Position numbers and translations under genes: made by a program. 64,000 nt of DNA from Bradyrhizobium sp. (GTDB lineage: Bacteria > Pseudomonadota > Alphaproteobacteria > Rhizobiales > Xanthobacteraceae): positions 47,189-111,188 of the forward strand of contig NZ_JALHLP010000014.1 in the NCBI RefSeq assembly GCF_022844465.1, in the 5' to 3' direction. Position 1 is the first letter of the stretch, and every line of letters begins with the position of its first letter. Shown one piece after another: positions 30,343-40,825 of the stretch. Below the pieces are notes generated by a model, which was given only the letters and a program-made list of their open reading frames with translations, made no database searches and was not told the origin of the DNA.

Positions 30343-31965
30343 TCAGGTAGCAGGCGCGTCCGGCGCGGCTTCGATCCGGAACGCGGCGGCGAACAGGGCG
30401 CGGGTGTAGTCGCTCCTGGGATTTCTGAACAGTTCGGCGGCCGGCCCCTCCTCCACCACCTTGCCGTGACGCATCACGATCAGGTGGCTCGCCAGCGATG
30501 CCACCACGCGCAGATCGTGCGAGATGAACAAGTAGGTCAGGTCGCGCTGGCGCTGCAGCTCGCGCAACAGATCGACCATCTGGGCCTGGAACAGCATGTC
30601 GAGCGCCGAGGTCGGCTCGTCCAGCACGACGAAATTCGGCTCCAGCACCACCGCGCGCGCGATCGAAATGCGCTGGCGCTGGCCGCCGGAGAATTCATGC
30701 GGGTAGCGGAACCGGGTCCGCGGATCGAGTCCAACATCGTTCAACGCCTTGACCACCCGCGCCTCGCGTGCCTCGTGCGACAGGCCGGGCTGGTGAACGC
30801 TAAGACCCTCGGCGACGATGTCGCCGACCGACATCCGCGGGCTCAGCGCGCCGAACGGATCCTGAAACACGATCTGCATGTCACGCCGGAACGGCAGCAT
30901 GGCCTTGAAGCGCAGGCCCTGAATATTGCTGCCGAGAAACACGATCGGCCCCTCGGAGGAGATCAGCCGCAGCAGCGCCAGGCCCAGCGTGGTCTTGCCG
31001 GAGCCGGACTCACCGACGACGCCGAGGGTTTCGCCCTTGCGTACTGCAATGCTGACGCCGTCCACCGCCTTGATGTGGCCGACGGTCTTGCGCAACAGCC
31101 CCCGCTTGATCGGAAACCAGACCTTGAGATTGTCGGCCGACATCACCACGGGCGAACCCGGTCGCGGCGGCGCCGGGTCGGGCTTCGGCTCGGCCGCCAG
31201 CAGCGCGCGCGTATAGGCGTGCTTCGGCGCGGTGAAGACCTGCTCGACCGGCCCCTGCTCGACGATCTTGCCCGAATTCATCACGCAGACGACGTCGGCG
31301 ATGCGCCGGACGATGCCGAGATCATGGGTGATGAACAGCATGCTCATGCCGAGCCGGGCGCGAATCTCCGCCAGCAGCGCCAGGATCTGGGCTTGCACGG
31401 TAACGTCGAGCGCGGTGGTCGGTTCGTCCGCGATCAGCAGATCCGGTTCGTTGGCGAGCGCCATCGCGATCATGACACGCTGGCGCTGGCCGCCGGACAG
31501 CTGATGCGGATAGCTCTTCAGCCGGGTTTCGGGATCGGGAATTCCGACCTGCGTCAATAGTTCCAGCGTGCGCGCCCGCGCCGTCGCGCCGCCGACACCG
31601 CTATGCAGCAACAGGACCTCGCCGATCTGCGCCTCGATCGTGTGCAGCGGATTAAGCGAGGTCATCGGCTCCTGGAAGATGATCGAGATATCGTTGCCGC
31701 GGATTTCGCGCATCTCGCCTTCCGCCGCCATCAGCAGGTCACGGCCGCGGAAATGGATCTGGCCGGAGGGATGCGAAGCGCTCGGATAGGGCAGCAGCTT
31801 CAGGACCGACAGCGCGCTGACCGATTTTCCGGAACCGGACTCGCCGACCAGTGCGACGCATTCGCCGCGCCTGATGGAAAACGAGACATGATCGACTGCG
31901 AGCGTGTCGCCGAACGCCACCGAGAGATCACGGACATCGAGCAGGGGCTGGTTGATCGCATCCAT
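30343..31965 (-). CDS. yejF: dipeptide/oligopeptide ABC transporter ATP-binding protein (two ATPase domains, YejF-like)
   Basis: Two Walker A motifs ([17 protein letters not shown]) and two signature motifs. Confidence 0.9.
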   Translation of the reverse strand: MDAINQPLLDVRDLSVAFGDTLAVDHVSFSIRRGECVALVGESGSGKSVSALSVLKLLPYPSASHPSGQIHFRGRDLLMAAEGEMREIRGNDISIIFQEPMTSLNPLHTIEAQIGEVLLLHSGVGGATARARTLELLTQVGIPDPETRLKSYPHQLSGGQRQRVMIAMALANEPDLLIADEPTTALDVTVQAQILALLAEIRARLGMSMLFITHDLGIVRRIADVVCVMNSGKIVEQGPVEQVFTAPKHAYTRALLAAEPKPDPAPPRPGSPVVMSADNLKVWFPIKRGLLRKTVGHIKAVDGVSIAVRKGETLGVVGESGSGKTTLGLALLRLISSEGPIVFLGSNIQGLRFKAMLPFRRDMQIVFQDPFGALSPRMSVGDIVAEGLSVHQPGLSHEAREARVVKALNDVGLDPRTRFRYPHEFSGGQRQRISIARAVVLEPNFVVLDEPTSALDMLFQAQMVDLLRELQRQRDLTYLFISHDLRVVASLASHLIVMRHGKVVEEGPAAELFRNPRSDYTRALFAAAFRIEAAPDAPAT

Positions 31966-31975
31966 GCCGTGGCCC

Positions 31976-33154
31976 CTACCGGAACGTCTTGCGCGGGTCG
32001 AAGGCGTCGCGCGCCGCCTCGCCGATGAAGATCAGCAGCGACAGCATGATCGCTACCGAGAAGAAGCCGGCGAGACCGAGCCACGGCGCCTGCACGTTGG
32101 CCTTGGCCTGCGACAGCATCTCGCCAAGCGACGGCGAGCCCGGCGGCAGGCCGAAGCCGAGGAAATCCAGCGCCGTCAGCGTCATCACCGAGGACGACAC
32201 GATGAAGGGCAGGAACGTCATGGTTGCCACCATGGCGTTCGGCAGCAGGTGACGGAACATGATCTTGGCGTTGGAAACGCCGAGCGCCCGCGCCGCCTGG
32301 ATATACTCGAAGTTTCGCCCGCGCAGGAATTCGGCGCGCACCAGGCCAACCAGCGACACCCAGGAGAACAGCAAGAGAATGCCGAGCAGGATGAAGAAAC
32401 CGGGCGGAAGCACCGCCGATATGATCAGCAACAGATAGAGCGAAGGGATCGCGTTCCAGACCTCGATGAAGCGCTGGAACAGGAGGTCGACCCAGCCGCC
32501 GAAATAGCCCTGCACGCCGCCGGCGGCGATCCCGATGATGGAGGAGACGATGGTCAGCGTCAGGCCGAACAGCACCGAGATGCGGAAGCCGTAGATCAGG
32601 CGCGCGACCACGTCGCGGCCCTGGTCGTCGGTGCCGAGCCAGTTGTATTCGAGGTCGCGGCAGCCGCTGAGGCCCTTCTTCTGCACCACCTCCCGGCACT
32701 GGGCTTCCGTCAGCATCCAGGTCGGCTTCGACGGCGCCGGCGTCGGCAGGTCGAGATTGTGGGTGGCGTAGGAATAACGGATCAGCGGCCAGATCACGGT
32801 GCCGCCCTTGGCCGCGATCTGCTTCTGCAGGTACGGATCGCGATAGTCGGCGGCGGTCTCGAAGTCGCCGCCGAAGGTGGTTTCCGAATAGCTGACGAAG
32901 GCCGGCCAATAGAGACTGCCATCATACTTGATCAGGAACGGCCGGTCGTTGGCGATCAGCTCGGCAAACAGCGAGACCACGAACAGAACCGTGAAGATCC
33001 AGAACGACCAGTAGCCGCGGCGATTGGCCTTGAAATTCTGCCAGCGGCGGCGGTTGAGCGGCGACGGCGAAAATCGGTGCCGGGTGACCGGCACCGCCTC
33101 GCCGAGCGGCGATTGCGTCGAGGTCTCGACCGGCTGGGGCGCGGTGATCGTCAT
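31976..33154 (-). CDS. yejE: ABC transporter permease YejE-like
   Basis: RHRFSPSPLNRRRWQNFKANRRGYWSFWIF; NYLGTDDQGRD-type motif (NWLGTDDQGRDVVARLIYGFRIS). Confidence 0.9.
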   Translation of the reverse strand: MTITAPQPVETSTQSPLGEAVPVTRHRFSPSPLNRRRWQNFKANRRGYWSFWIFTVLFVVSLFAELIANDRPFLIKYDGSLYWPAFVSYSETTFGGDFETAADYRDPYLQKQIAAKGGTVIWPLIRYSYATHNLDLPTPAPSKPTWMLTEAQCREVVQKKGLSGCRDLEYNWLGTDDQGRDVVARLIYGFRISVLFGLTLTIVSSIIGIAAGGVQGYFGGWVDLLFQRFIEVWNAIPSLYLLLIISAVLPPGFFILLGILLLFSWVSLVGLVRAEFLRGRNFEYIQAARALGVSNAKIMFRHLLPNAMVATMTFLPFIVSSSVMTLTALDFLGFGLPPGSPSLGEMLSQAKANVQAPWLGLAGFFSVAIMLSLLIFIGEAARDAFDPRKTFR

Positions 33155-34263
33155 CAGACCTCGCGCGCCTCGAAATCGATCCGCGGATCGATCCACATGT
33201 AGGCAAGGTCCGAGATCAGGTTGATCACGAGGCCGACCAGCGAAAAGATGAACAGCGTTCCGAACACCACAGGGTAATCGCGGTTCAGGACGCTTTCGAA
33301 GCCGAGCAGGCCGAGGCCGTCGAGCGAGAAGATGGTCTCGATCAGGAGCGAGCCGGAGAAGAAGGCGTGGATGAAAGCGCCCGGAAAGCCCGCGATCACG
33401 ATCAGCATCGCGTTGCGGAAGACGTGGTTGTACAGCACCTGCCGCTCGCTGCAGCCCTTGGCGCGCGCGGTCATGACGTATTGTTTGCGGATCTCATCGA
33501 GGAACGAGTTCTTGGTCAGCAGCGTCATGGTGGCGAAGGCGCCGAGCGCCATCGAGACCAGCGGTAGCGCGAGGTGCCAGAAATAGTCGATGATCTTCCA
33601 GTACCAGGGAAACTGCGCCCAGCCGTCCGAGGTCAGGCCGCGCAGCGGAAAAATGTTGAAGAACGAGCCGCCGGCAAACAGGATGATGAGCAGGATCGCA
33701 AACAGGAAGCCCGGGATCGCGAACCCCACGATGATCACCGCCGACGTCCAGGTGTCCAAGCGCGTCCCGTCCTGCACCGCCTTGCGGATCCCGAGCGGGA
33801 TCGAGATCAGATAGGTCAGAAGCGTCATCCAGATGCCGAGCGACATCGAGACCGGCAGCTTTTCCTTGATCAGCTGGATCACGCTGACGTCGCGGAAGTA
33901 GCTCTTGCCGAAATCAAAGCGCGCAAAATTCCACAGCATCAGCGCGAACCGTTCCGGCGCCGGCTTGTCGAAGCCGAACTGCGTCTCGAGCTTCTTGATG
34001 AATTCGGGATCAAGCCCCTGCGCCCCGCGATATTTCGAACTGACGGCGTCCGCCGACGCGCCGACCTGGGGCCGCGCGCCGAAATCACCGCCGGAGGAGC
34101 CGGAAACGCGGGAGGCCGCGCCGGTGTCGGATCCCGAGAGCTGCGCGATCACGCGCTCGACCGGGCCGCCCGGCGCGAACTGCACCACCACAAAGGACAC
34201 GAACAGGATACCGAGCAGGGTCGGGATCATCAGCAGCACGCGGCGGGCGATATAGGCGGTCAT
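33154..34263 (-). CDS. yejB: ABC transporter permease YejB-like
   Basis: MTAYIARRVLLMIPTLLGILFVSFVVVQFAPGGPVERVIAQL. Confidence 0.92.
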   Translation of the reverse strand: MTAYIARRVLLMIPTLLGILFVSFVVVQFAPGGPVERVIAQLSGSDTGAASRVSGSSGGDFGARPQVGASADAVSSKYRGAQGLDPEFIKKLETQFGFDKPAPERFALMLWNFARFDFGKSYFRDVSVIQLIKEKLPVSMSLGIWMTLLTYLISIPLGIRKAVQDGTRLDTWTSAVIIVGFAIPGFLFAILLIILFAGGSFFNIFPLRGLTSDGWAQFPWYWKIIDYFWHLALPLVSMALGAFATMTLLTKNSFLDEIRKQYVMTARAKGCSERQVLYNHVFRNAMLIVIAGFPGAFIHAFFSGSLLIETIFSLDGLGLLGFESVLNRDYPVVFGTLFIFSLVGLVINLISDLAYMWIDPRIDFEAREV

Positions 34264-34266
34264 GGA

Positions 34267-36129
34267 TTACCTGGCCTGCTCGAGTTTCGCGGCCTTGGCC
34301 TGATCGTACCACCAGGTGTCCGGCGCCCCCCGCGCATAACGCGGCTTGGTCGGCGGGAAACCGAACTGGTCCCAGTAGGCGATCCAGTGCGAAGCCTTGT
34401 TCCAGTGCGGAATCCAGTAACGTCCGGATCGCAGCACGCGGTCAAGGGCGCGGCAGGTGTTGTTGAGGGTTGCCTGCGTCTGCGCGCCCACCGCTTTCTC
34501 GACCAGCGCGTCGACGACAGGGTCGGAAATTCCGGCGAGGTTGCTGGAACCCTTGGTTTTGGCGAAATCGCTCGAAAAATAGTTTCGCAGCGAGCTTCCG
34601 GGAATTTGCGGGAAAATAAACCGCGCAATGGCGATGTCAAAATCGAAATCCTTCAGCCGAGCCTCGGCTTGCGCCGGATCAATCAGCCGAATGTTGGCGT
34701 CGATGCCGAGCACGCGAAGGTTCTTGATGAAGGTGGTGTGATGCGGCTCGAACGACCGCTCGGTCAGCAGGAATTCGACCGCCAATTGCTCGCCCCCGGC
34801 GTTCAGCCGGCGGCCGTCTTTCACGGTCCAGCCCGCGGCATTGAGCAGGTCGCCCGCGCTGCGCAAAAGCTTGCGATCCTGACCCGAGCCGTCGGTCTCC
34901 GGAGGTATCCATGCCTGCCCGAACACTTCCGGCAACACGCGGTCGCGGAACGGCTCCAGCAGCGCCACCTCGTCCGGCGACGGCTCTCCCCGCGCCATCA
35001 TCTCGGAGTTCTGGAACACCGAATGGGTGCGCTGGTAGGACCCGTACATCAGGTTCTTGTTGGTCCATTCGAAATCGAAGGCGATCGTCAGCGCCTCGCG
35101 AACGCGCCGGTCCCTGAACTTTTCCCGCCTGGTATTGAACAGCCAGCCCTGCGCACCGGAGGGCCGCTCGTCGGGAATCACTTCCCGCCTGACGCGGCCG
35201 TCGCGCAGCGCGGGGAATTCGTAACGCGTCGCCCAGACCCGCGAGGTGAACTCTTCCCGGAACAGGTAGTTGCGGCCCGTGAACGCCTCGAAGCCGGCCT
35301 CGCGATCCCGGTAGTATTCGTCCCGCACGACATCGAAATTGTACTGGCCGCGCGATACCGGCAGATTCTCGCCCCACCAGTTCTGGACCCGCTGAAACTC
35401 GGCGAAACGACCCTGCTCGAAACGAGCGAGGCGATAAGGACCCGACCCCAGCGGCGCCTCCAGCGTGGTTTCGTCGAACGACCGCGTCGAATAGTACTTT
35501 TCGGAGAAGATCGGCATCGTGGCGGCGAGCGCCGGCACGTCCAGGCCGCGGGTTGGATGAAAGCGCAGCTGCACCGTCCGCTTGTCCTCGGCCGTTGCTT
35601 CCGCGAGATCGCGGAGCACCGAGGAGAAGGTCGGATGACCCTTGCTCTTCAGCGTCGTCAGCGAGAAGGCGACGTCCGAGGCGTTGATTTCAGAACCGTC
35701 ATGAAAGGCTATTCCCGGCCGCAGCCGGAAGCGAAAGACCAAACCATCGGCGGAAACCGTCAGCTCTTCCGCGGCCAGAGGATAGACCGCGTCCGGTTCA
35801 TCGAGGGCGCGTGCCATCAGCGAGGCGAAAGTGAGATACATCCCGCTCGCCACATCGCCCTTGACAATGTAGGCGTTCAGCGAATTGAAGGTCGAGCCCC
35901 CGGCGCCGACCAGTTGCGAAAACGTCCCGCCTTTCGGGGCGTTGGCGTTGACGTAGCTGAAATGGGGAAAATCCGCCGGATATTTCAGGTCGCCGAATGC
36001 CGAGAGGCCATGCAGCTTCCTGTCGCCGCCCTGCGCCAGCGCCGGGCCGAAACCGGCTGCGCTCAACGCGCCCACGCCGAGACCCAGCACGAGCCGGCGA
36101 TTGAGCTGCGGCATGCGCGATCCCTTCAA
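34267..36129 (-). CDS. extracellular solute-binding protein, family 5 (YejA-like copy 2)
   Basis: HGLSAFGDLKYPADFPHFSYVNANAPKGGTFSQLV; Tat-like RRLVLGLG leader. Confidence 0.9.
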   Translation of the reverse strand: MKGSRMPQLNRRLVLGLGVGALSAAGFGPALAQGGDRKLHGLSAFGDLKYPADFPHFSYVNANAPKGGTFSQLVGAGGSTFNSLNAYIVKGDVASGMYLTFASLMARALDEPDAVYPLAAEELTVSADGLVFRFRLRPGIAFHDGSEINASDVAFSLTTLKSKGHPTFSSVLRDLAEATAEDKRTVQLRFHPTRGLDVPALAATMPIFSEKYYSTRSFDETTLEAPLGSGPYRLARFEQGRFAEFQRVQNWWGENLPVSRGQYNFDVVRDEYYRDREAGFEAFTGRNYLFREEFTSRVWATRYEFPALRDGRVRREVIPDERPSGAQGWLFNTRREKFRDRRVREALTIAFDFEWTNKNLMYGSYQRTHSVFQNSEMMARGEPSPDEVALLEPFRDRVLPEVFGQAWIPPETDGSGQDRKLLRSAGDLLNAAGWTVKDGRRLNAGGEQLAVEFLLTERSFEPHHTTFIKNLRVLGIDANIRLIDPAQAEARLKDFDFDIAIARFIFPQIPGSSLRNYFSSDFAKTKGSSNLAGISDPVVDALVEKAVGAQTQATLNNTCRALDRVLRSGRYWIPHWNKASHWIAYWDQFGFPPTKPRYARGAPDTWWYDQAKAAKLEQAR

Positions 36130-38021
36130 CTACGCCTTCCGATCCTGGCAGCCTTTTCGGCGTCGTACCACCACAGCGACGGGAAAGCGGACTGCCCGTA
36201 TTTCGGCAGTTCGGCCGGACGGCCAAAACGATCCCAGCGCGCGGTGCGGACCTTGGGGTAATTCCACTGCGGCACCACATAGTGGTTCCACAACAACACC
36301 CGGTCGAGCGCCTTGGTGGCTGCGACGAGTTCGTCCCGGTCCTTGGCGAAGATCACGCGCTCGATCAGCTTGTCGACCGCCTTGTTCTTGATACCGATGA
36401 TATTGCGCGACCCCGCCATGTCGGCCGCCTGCGAACCCCAGTATTCGCGCTGTTCGTTGCCCGGCGACAGCGACTGCCCCCAGGAGGAAGTAACAATATC
36501 GAAATCCCAGCTCCGTAGCCGGTTTTCATACTGCGTCGGATCGATCGTGCGCACCCCGACGGTAATGCCGAGCCGCTCCAGCGAAGGCTTGAAGAACAGC
36601 ATGACCCGCTCGAAGCTCGGATCCGCACTGAGCAGTTCGAGCGCGAACGGGGTTCCCGTCTTGCTGTCGATCAGCTTGCGCTCGCGCACTTCGTAGCCGG
36701 CCTCCTTTAGCAGACGCAGCCCCTCGCGCAGGTTTTCGCGCACGGCTTCCGGATTGCCCCCGACCGGGTTGCTGTAGGCTTTCGTGAACACTTCGGCAGG
36801 CACGTCGGCACGGACGGTTTCGAGTATCTCCAGTTCCTTGCCTTGCGGCAGGCCGCTCGAGGCGAGCTCCGTTCCGTCGAAATAACTGCTGATGCGCTTG
36901 TACTGGTCGAAGAAAATCTGCTTGTTCATTTCCTCGAAGTCGAAGGCAAAATTCAGCGCACGACGCACCCGCGGGTCGCTGAATTTCTCACGCCGGATAT
37001 TCAATGCAAAGCCCTGCATGATGCCGGAGCTGCGGTTTGGAAACTCCTCCAGCAGCACGCGCTTGTCGGTGACGGCGGGAAAATCATAGGCCGTTGACCA
37101 GTTCTTTGCGCTGTTCTCGGTGCGCCAGTCCACCTGGTCGCCCTTGAAGGCTTCAAGCGCCACCGACCCGTCGCGAAAATATTCGTAACGCAGTTCGTCG
37201 AAATTGTTGCGCCCGATGGCAAAGCCGAGGTCACGGGCCCAATAGTCCTTGACCCGCTCCAGCGTCACCGTTCGGCCGGCAACGAAATCCTTGATGCGGT
37301 AAGGCGCCGAGCCGAGCGGCTTCTCCAGCGTGGTGACGGAGACATCGCGCTTGCGGCCTTCGCTATCGGTGCCTTCCCACCAGTGCTTCGGCAGGATTGT
37401 CAGCTGCCCCACGATTTGCGGCAGCTCGCGATTGCCGGGGGTATCAAAGGTGAACTTGATGTCACGCTCGCCGATTTTCTCGGCCTTCACGACGTGGCGG
37501 TAATAGGCCGAGTATTGCGGATGGTGCTTCTTGAAGGAATCCAGCGAGAAGATCACGTCTTCCGGCGTCACCGGCTTGCCGTCGTGCCATTTCGCCTGGG
37601 CTCGCAACCGGTAGATCACGAACGAAAAATCATCGGGATGGCTGACCGACTCGGCCAACGCGCCGTACTCGGTCGAGACTTCATCCAGCGCCGGCGTCAT
37701 CAGCGATTCGTAGATCAGGCCAACGGCGGCAGCGAGCGAGCCTTTGACCCCGGCCACCGCGACATTGAAATTGTCGAAGGTCCCGACCAGAATCTGGCGG
37801 GCCAGACCGCCCTTGGGCGCGTCGGGATTGACGTAATCGAAGCGCTTGAAGCCGGCCGGATATTTGACCTCGCCGAACAGCGACAGCGCGTGCCGCCACG
37901 CCGGCTCGCCTGATTGTGCGTAGCCTGGAGCGATCGCCGGTGTGCCGGGGGCGAGCCCGAGCCCCGGAGCCAGGGCGGCTACGGCGCTGCCTTGCAGAAG
38001 GTGTCGTCGGGTAATGGCCAA
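36126..38021 (-). CDS. yejA: extracellular solute-binding protein, family 5 (YejA-like copy 1)
   Basis: HALSLFGEVKYPAGFKRFDYVNPDAPKGGLARQIL; Tat-like TRRHLLQGSAVAALA leader; ATGA overlap with 34267..36129. Confidence 0.9.
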   Translation of the reverse strand: MAITRRHLLQGSAVAALAPGLGLAPGTPAIAPGYAQSGEPAWRHALSLFGEVKYPAGFKRFDYVNPDAPKGGLARQILVGTFDNFNVAVAGVKGSLAAAVGLIYESLMTPALDEVSTEYGALAESVSHPDDFSFVIYRLRAQAKWHDGKPVTPEDVIFSLDSFKKHHPQYSAYYRHVVKAEKIGERDIKFTFDTPGNRELPQIVGQLTILPKHWWEGTDSEGRKRDVSVTTLEKPLGSAPYRIKDFVAGRTVTLERVKDYWARDLGFAIGRNNFDELRYEYFRDGSVALEAFKGDQVDWRTENSAKNWSTAYDFPAVTDKRVLLEEFPNRSSGIMQGFALNIRREKFSDPRVRRALNFAFDFEEMNKQIFFDQYKRISSYFDGTELASSGLPQGKELEILETVRADVPAEVFTKAYSNPVGGNPEAVRENLREGLRLLKEAGYEVRERKLIDSKTGTPFALELLSADPSFERVMLFFKPSLERLGITVGVRTIDPTQYENRLRSWDFDIVTSSWGQSLSPGNEQREYWGSQAADMAGSRNIIGIKNKAVDKLIERVIFAKDRDELVAATKALDRVLLWNHYVVPQWNYPKVRTARWDRFGRPAELPKYGQSAFPSLWWYDAEKAARIGRRS

Positions 38022-38173
38022 GTGCGGAAATCCTGTTGCTGACGAAAGCTAGCCAGCACCCAATATAAGGCAAGGGTTCGACAAATTGCGTTGCTTTTTC
38101 CTCATGATACCAGCCCGTGTGCGGCGGCGCTGCGGCGAAAGGTCCCGATGATGCCGCAGCCCCCAAATGGAAA

Positions 38174-38194
38174 CGGCCAGGCAATGCCTGGCCG
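38174..38194 (-). terminator. probable terminator hairpin downstream of the cytochrome c gene
   Basis: CGGCCAGGC-ATT-GCCTGGCCG followed by TTTCC on the minus strand. Confidence 0.5.
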
Positions 38195-38232
38195 TGATGT
38201 CGCGCAGAAGTCCATGCCGGACTTTCGAAATG

Positions 38233-38781
38233 TTATTTCGCCGCGGTCGGAAGCGGAACCGGACTATCCGCCATCGTGCGCAGATAATTGATGATATCAG
38301 CTCGCTCGCTGTCCTTTGGCACGCCGGCAAAAGCCATCGAGGTGCCGGGGAGGAAGCTTTTTGGACTCGCGATAAACTTGTTCAGATCGTCAAAGGTCCA
38401 CTTGCCGGGCTTGCCCTTCAGCGCGGCCGAATAGTTGAACCCGGCCTCGCTGCCGCGCGCCCGCTCGACAATGCCGAACAGGTTCGGGCCGACGCGGTTC
38501 GGGCCACCCTTCTCGAAGGTATGGCAGGCCGCGCACTTCTTGGCGGCGGCGGCGCCCTTCTCGACGGAGGCTGTCTGCAGCAGCTTTTCGATCGGCTCGG
38601 ACGGTGCCGCGGCTTCCTTGGCCCCGCCGCCTGGCGCCGCTTCCTTCACGGCGATCTCGAACCCGGGCTTGGCCGGCATGACCGGCGTGAAAATCGCGGA
38701 GGCGGCAAAGCTCGTGACCAGGAGGACAAGGCAGGTGGCGAGGATGGCGCCGAGAATCTTGTTGAGTTCGAAGGAGTCCAT
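38233..38781 (-). CDS. cycM: membrane-anchored class I c-type cytochrome (CycM-like)
   Basis: N-terminal TM anchor, CAACH haem motif, GPNLFGIVERARGSEAGFNYSAALK, distal Met region GTSMAFAGV. Confidence 0.85.
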   Translation of the reverse strand: MDSFELNKILGAILATCLVLLVTSFAASAIFTPVMPAKPGFEIAVKEAAPGGGAKEAAAPSEPIEKLLQTASVEKGAAAAKKCAACHTFEKGGPNRVGPNLFGIVERARGSEAGFNYSAALKGKPGKWTFDDLNKFIASPKSFLPGTSMAFAGVPKDSERADIINYLRTMADSPVPLPTAAK

Positions 38782-38993
38782 AGTTGGATCAGGCTCCAGG
38801 CCGGAAGATCGACTTTAAGGCCGGCGAAACGGCCGCGAATTCGCGTCAGGAATCAGGCTTTCGCGCCGCAACCTTCAGCCCGGTTGAGATATCGGTTTGC
38901 CCGCGCTCTGGCAACCCGTATAAACGCGCCGACTTTCCGCCGATCCCCCATTTTTCCTGGCCTGTTTTCGCGAAGGCCCTGGCCCCGTTCCGA

Positions 38994-39734
38994 ATGACCG
39001 AAGCCCGCATCCTGGTGCTGATTCCCGCCCGCATGAAGGCCAGCCGCCTGCCCGGCAAACCGCTGTTGGATATTGGCGGCGTGCCAATGATCGTCCACGT
39101 GTTGCGGCGGGCTGAAGCGGCCGGGATCGGGCGGGTCGCGGTTGCCACCGACACGTCGGAGATCGCGGACGCCGTGCGATCCCATGGCGGCGAGGCGGTC
39201 ATGACGCGGGCCGATCACCCCTCCGGCTCGGACCGGATCCACGAGGCGCTCGGGCGGCTCGACCCGGCGGGCCAGATCGAGATCGTGGTCAATCTGCAGG
39301 GCGACTTCCCGACCATATCGCCCGACAATATCCGGGACGTGTTGCCGCCGCTGGCCGATCCTGCCGTCGATATCGCAACCCTTGCCGCCCGGATCCATTC
39401 CGAGGAGGAGGACCGCAATCCCAACGTGGTCAAGGCGGTCGGCTCGCCGATCGGCCCCCGGCGGCTGCGCGCACTGTATTTTACCCGCGCCACCGCGCCA
39501 CACGGCGATGGGCCGCGCTACCACCACATCGGCCTCTACGCCTATCGCCGCGCCGCGCTGGAGCGGTTCGTGGCGTTGCCGCCCTCCCCGCTTGAGCAGC
39601 AGGAGAAGCTCGAACAGCTCCGGGCGCTGGAAGCCGGCATGCGGATCGACGTCACCATCGTGGACACGGTGCCGCGCGGCGTCGATACCCCCGCCGACCT
39701 CGAAACCGCCCGCCAGATGCTCAGGCCTGCTTGA
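38994..39734 (+). CDS. kdsB: 3-deoxy-manno-octulosonate cytidylyltransferase
   Basis: [51 protein letters not shown]; start MTEARILV. Confidence 0.95.
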   Translation: MTEARILVLIPARMKASRLPGKPLLDIGGVPMIVHVLRRAEAAGIGRVAVATDTSEIADAVRSHGGEAVMTRADHPSGSDRIHEALGRLDPAGQIEIVVNLQGDFPTISPDNIRDVLPPLADPAVDIATLAARIHSEEEDRNPNVVKAVGSPIGPRRLRALYFTRATAPHGDGPRYHHIGLYAYRRAALERFVALPPSPLEQQEKLEQLRALEAGMRIDVTIVDTVPRGVDTPADLETARQMLRPA

Positions 39735-39840
39735 ACGAGGCTTTAACCTTTGTTTGGACGCGTTTTCCTGCCGCGAAACGCCACCCATTTCGCTTGAAAA
39801 CGCTATAGCCAACGCCTGAACGGCTGATACAAGGCCTCCC

Positions 39841-40701
39841 ATGACCAAGAAGCTCACCATTGCATTCCAGGGCGAGCCCGGCGCGAACTCCCATATCGCC
39901 ATCGTCGAGGCCTATCCGGACGCCGCGCCGCTGCCTTGCCCGACCTTCGAGGACGCGCTGGCCGCGATCTCCGCCGGCGAGGCCGATCTCGGCATGATCC
40001 CGATCGAGAATTCGGTCGCCGGCCGCGTCGCCGACATCCACCATTTGCTGCCGGCATCCGGCCTGTTCATCGTCGGCGAGTGGTTTCTGCCGATCCGCCA
40101 CCAGCTGATGGCGCTGCCGGGGACCCGGCTCACCGACATCAAGACGGTGGAGAGCCACGTCCATGCGCTCGGCCAGTGTCGCCGCATCATCCGCAAGCTC
40201 GGCGTCAAGCCGATTGTCGCAGCCGACACCGCCGGCAGCGCGCGCGACGTCGCCGAACGCGGCGACAAGACGGTGGCCGCGATCGCCTCGCGGCTGGCCG
40301 CCGAAATCTACGGCCTCGAGATCCTGGCCGAGGACGTCGAGGATGAGACCCACAACACCACGCGCTTCGTGGTGCTGGCGCGCGACGCCGATTGGGCCAA
40401 GCAGGGCTCGGGACCGCTGGTCACCAGTTTTGTTTTCCGGGTGCGCAACCTGCCCGCCGCGCTCTACAAGGCGATGGGTGGATTTGCCACCAACGGCGTC
40501 AACATGACCAAGCTGGAAAGCTACATGGTGGACGGCAATTTCTTTGCGACCCAGTTCTATGCCGATGTCGATGGCCATCCCGAGGACAAGGGGCTTGCCT
40601 TTGCGCTGGAGGAACTGAAGTTCTTTTCGCGCGAACTGCGCATCGTCGGCGTCTACCCGGCGCATCCGTTCCGCGCCACGTTCAGCGAGAAGGCCGAGTA
40701 A
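39841..40701 (+). CDS. pheA: prephenate dehydratase
   Basis: IAFQGEPGANSHIAIVEAYPDAAPLPCPTFEDALAAISAGEADLGMIPIENSVAGRV; C-terminal ACT domain GVNMTKLESYMV. Confidence 0.95.
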   Translation: MTKKLTIAFQGEPGANSHIAIVEAYPDAAPLPCPTFEDALAAISAGEADLGMIPIENSVAGRVADIHHLLPASGLFIVGEWFLPIRHQLMALPGTRLTDIKTVESHVHALGQCRRIIRKLGVKPIVAADTAGSARDVAERGDKTVAAIASRLAAEIYGLEILAEDVEDETHNTTRFVVLARDADWAKQGSGPLVTSFVFRVRNLPAALYKAMGGFATNGVNMTKLESYMVDGNFFATQFYADVDGHPEDKGLAFALEELKFFSRELRIVGVYPAHPFRATFSEKAE

Positions 40702-40704
40702 CGC

Positions 40705-40821
40705 TGTCATTCGGGGGCACGCGACGCGTGAACCCGGAATCTCGAGATCGTAGCTCGGCGAGATTCTCAGGTGCGCAATTGCACACCATGGTTCGATGCT
40801 TCGCATCGCCCCGGAATGACG
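40705..40821. repeat. palindromic repeat family A (copy A3)
   Basis: TGTCATTCGGGGGCACGCGACGCGTGAACCCGGAATCTCGAGAT...GCATCGCCCCGGAATGACG; convergent pheA / LLM junction. Confidence 0.88.
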
Positions 40822-40825
40822 GAGA

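Noticed and set aside
33574-36261. 895-aa plus-strand ORF opposite yejB and a binding protein
   Set aside because: Shadow ORF antisense to clear ABC transporter genes.
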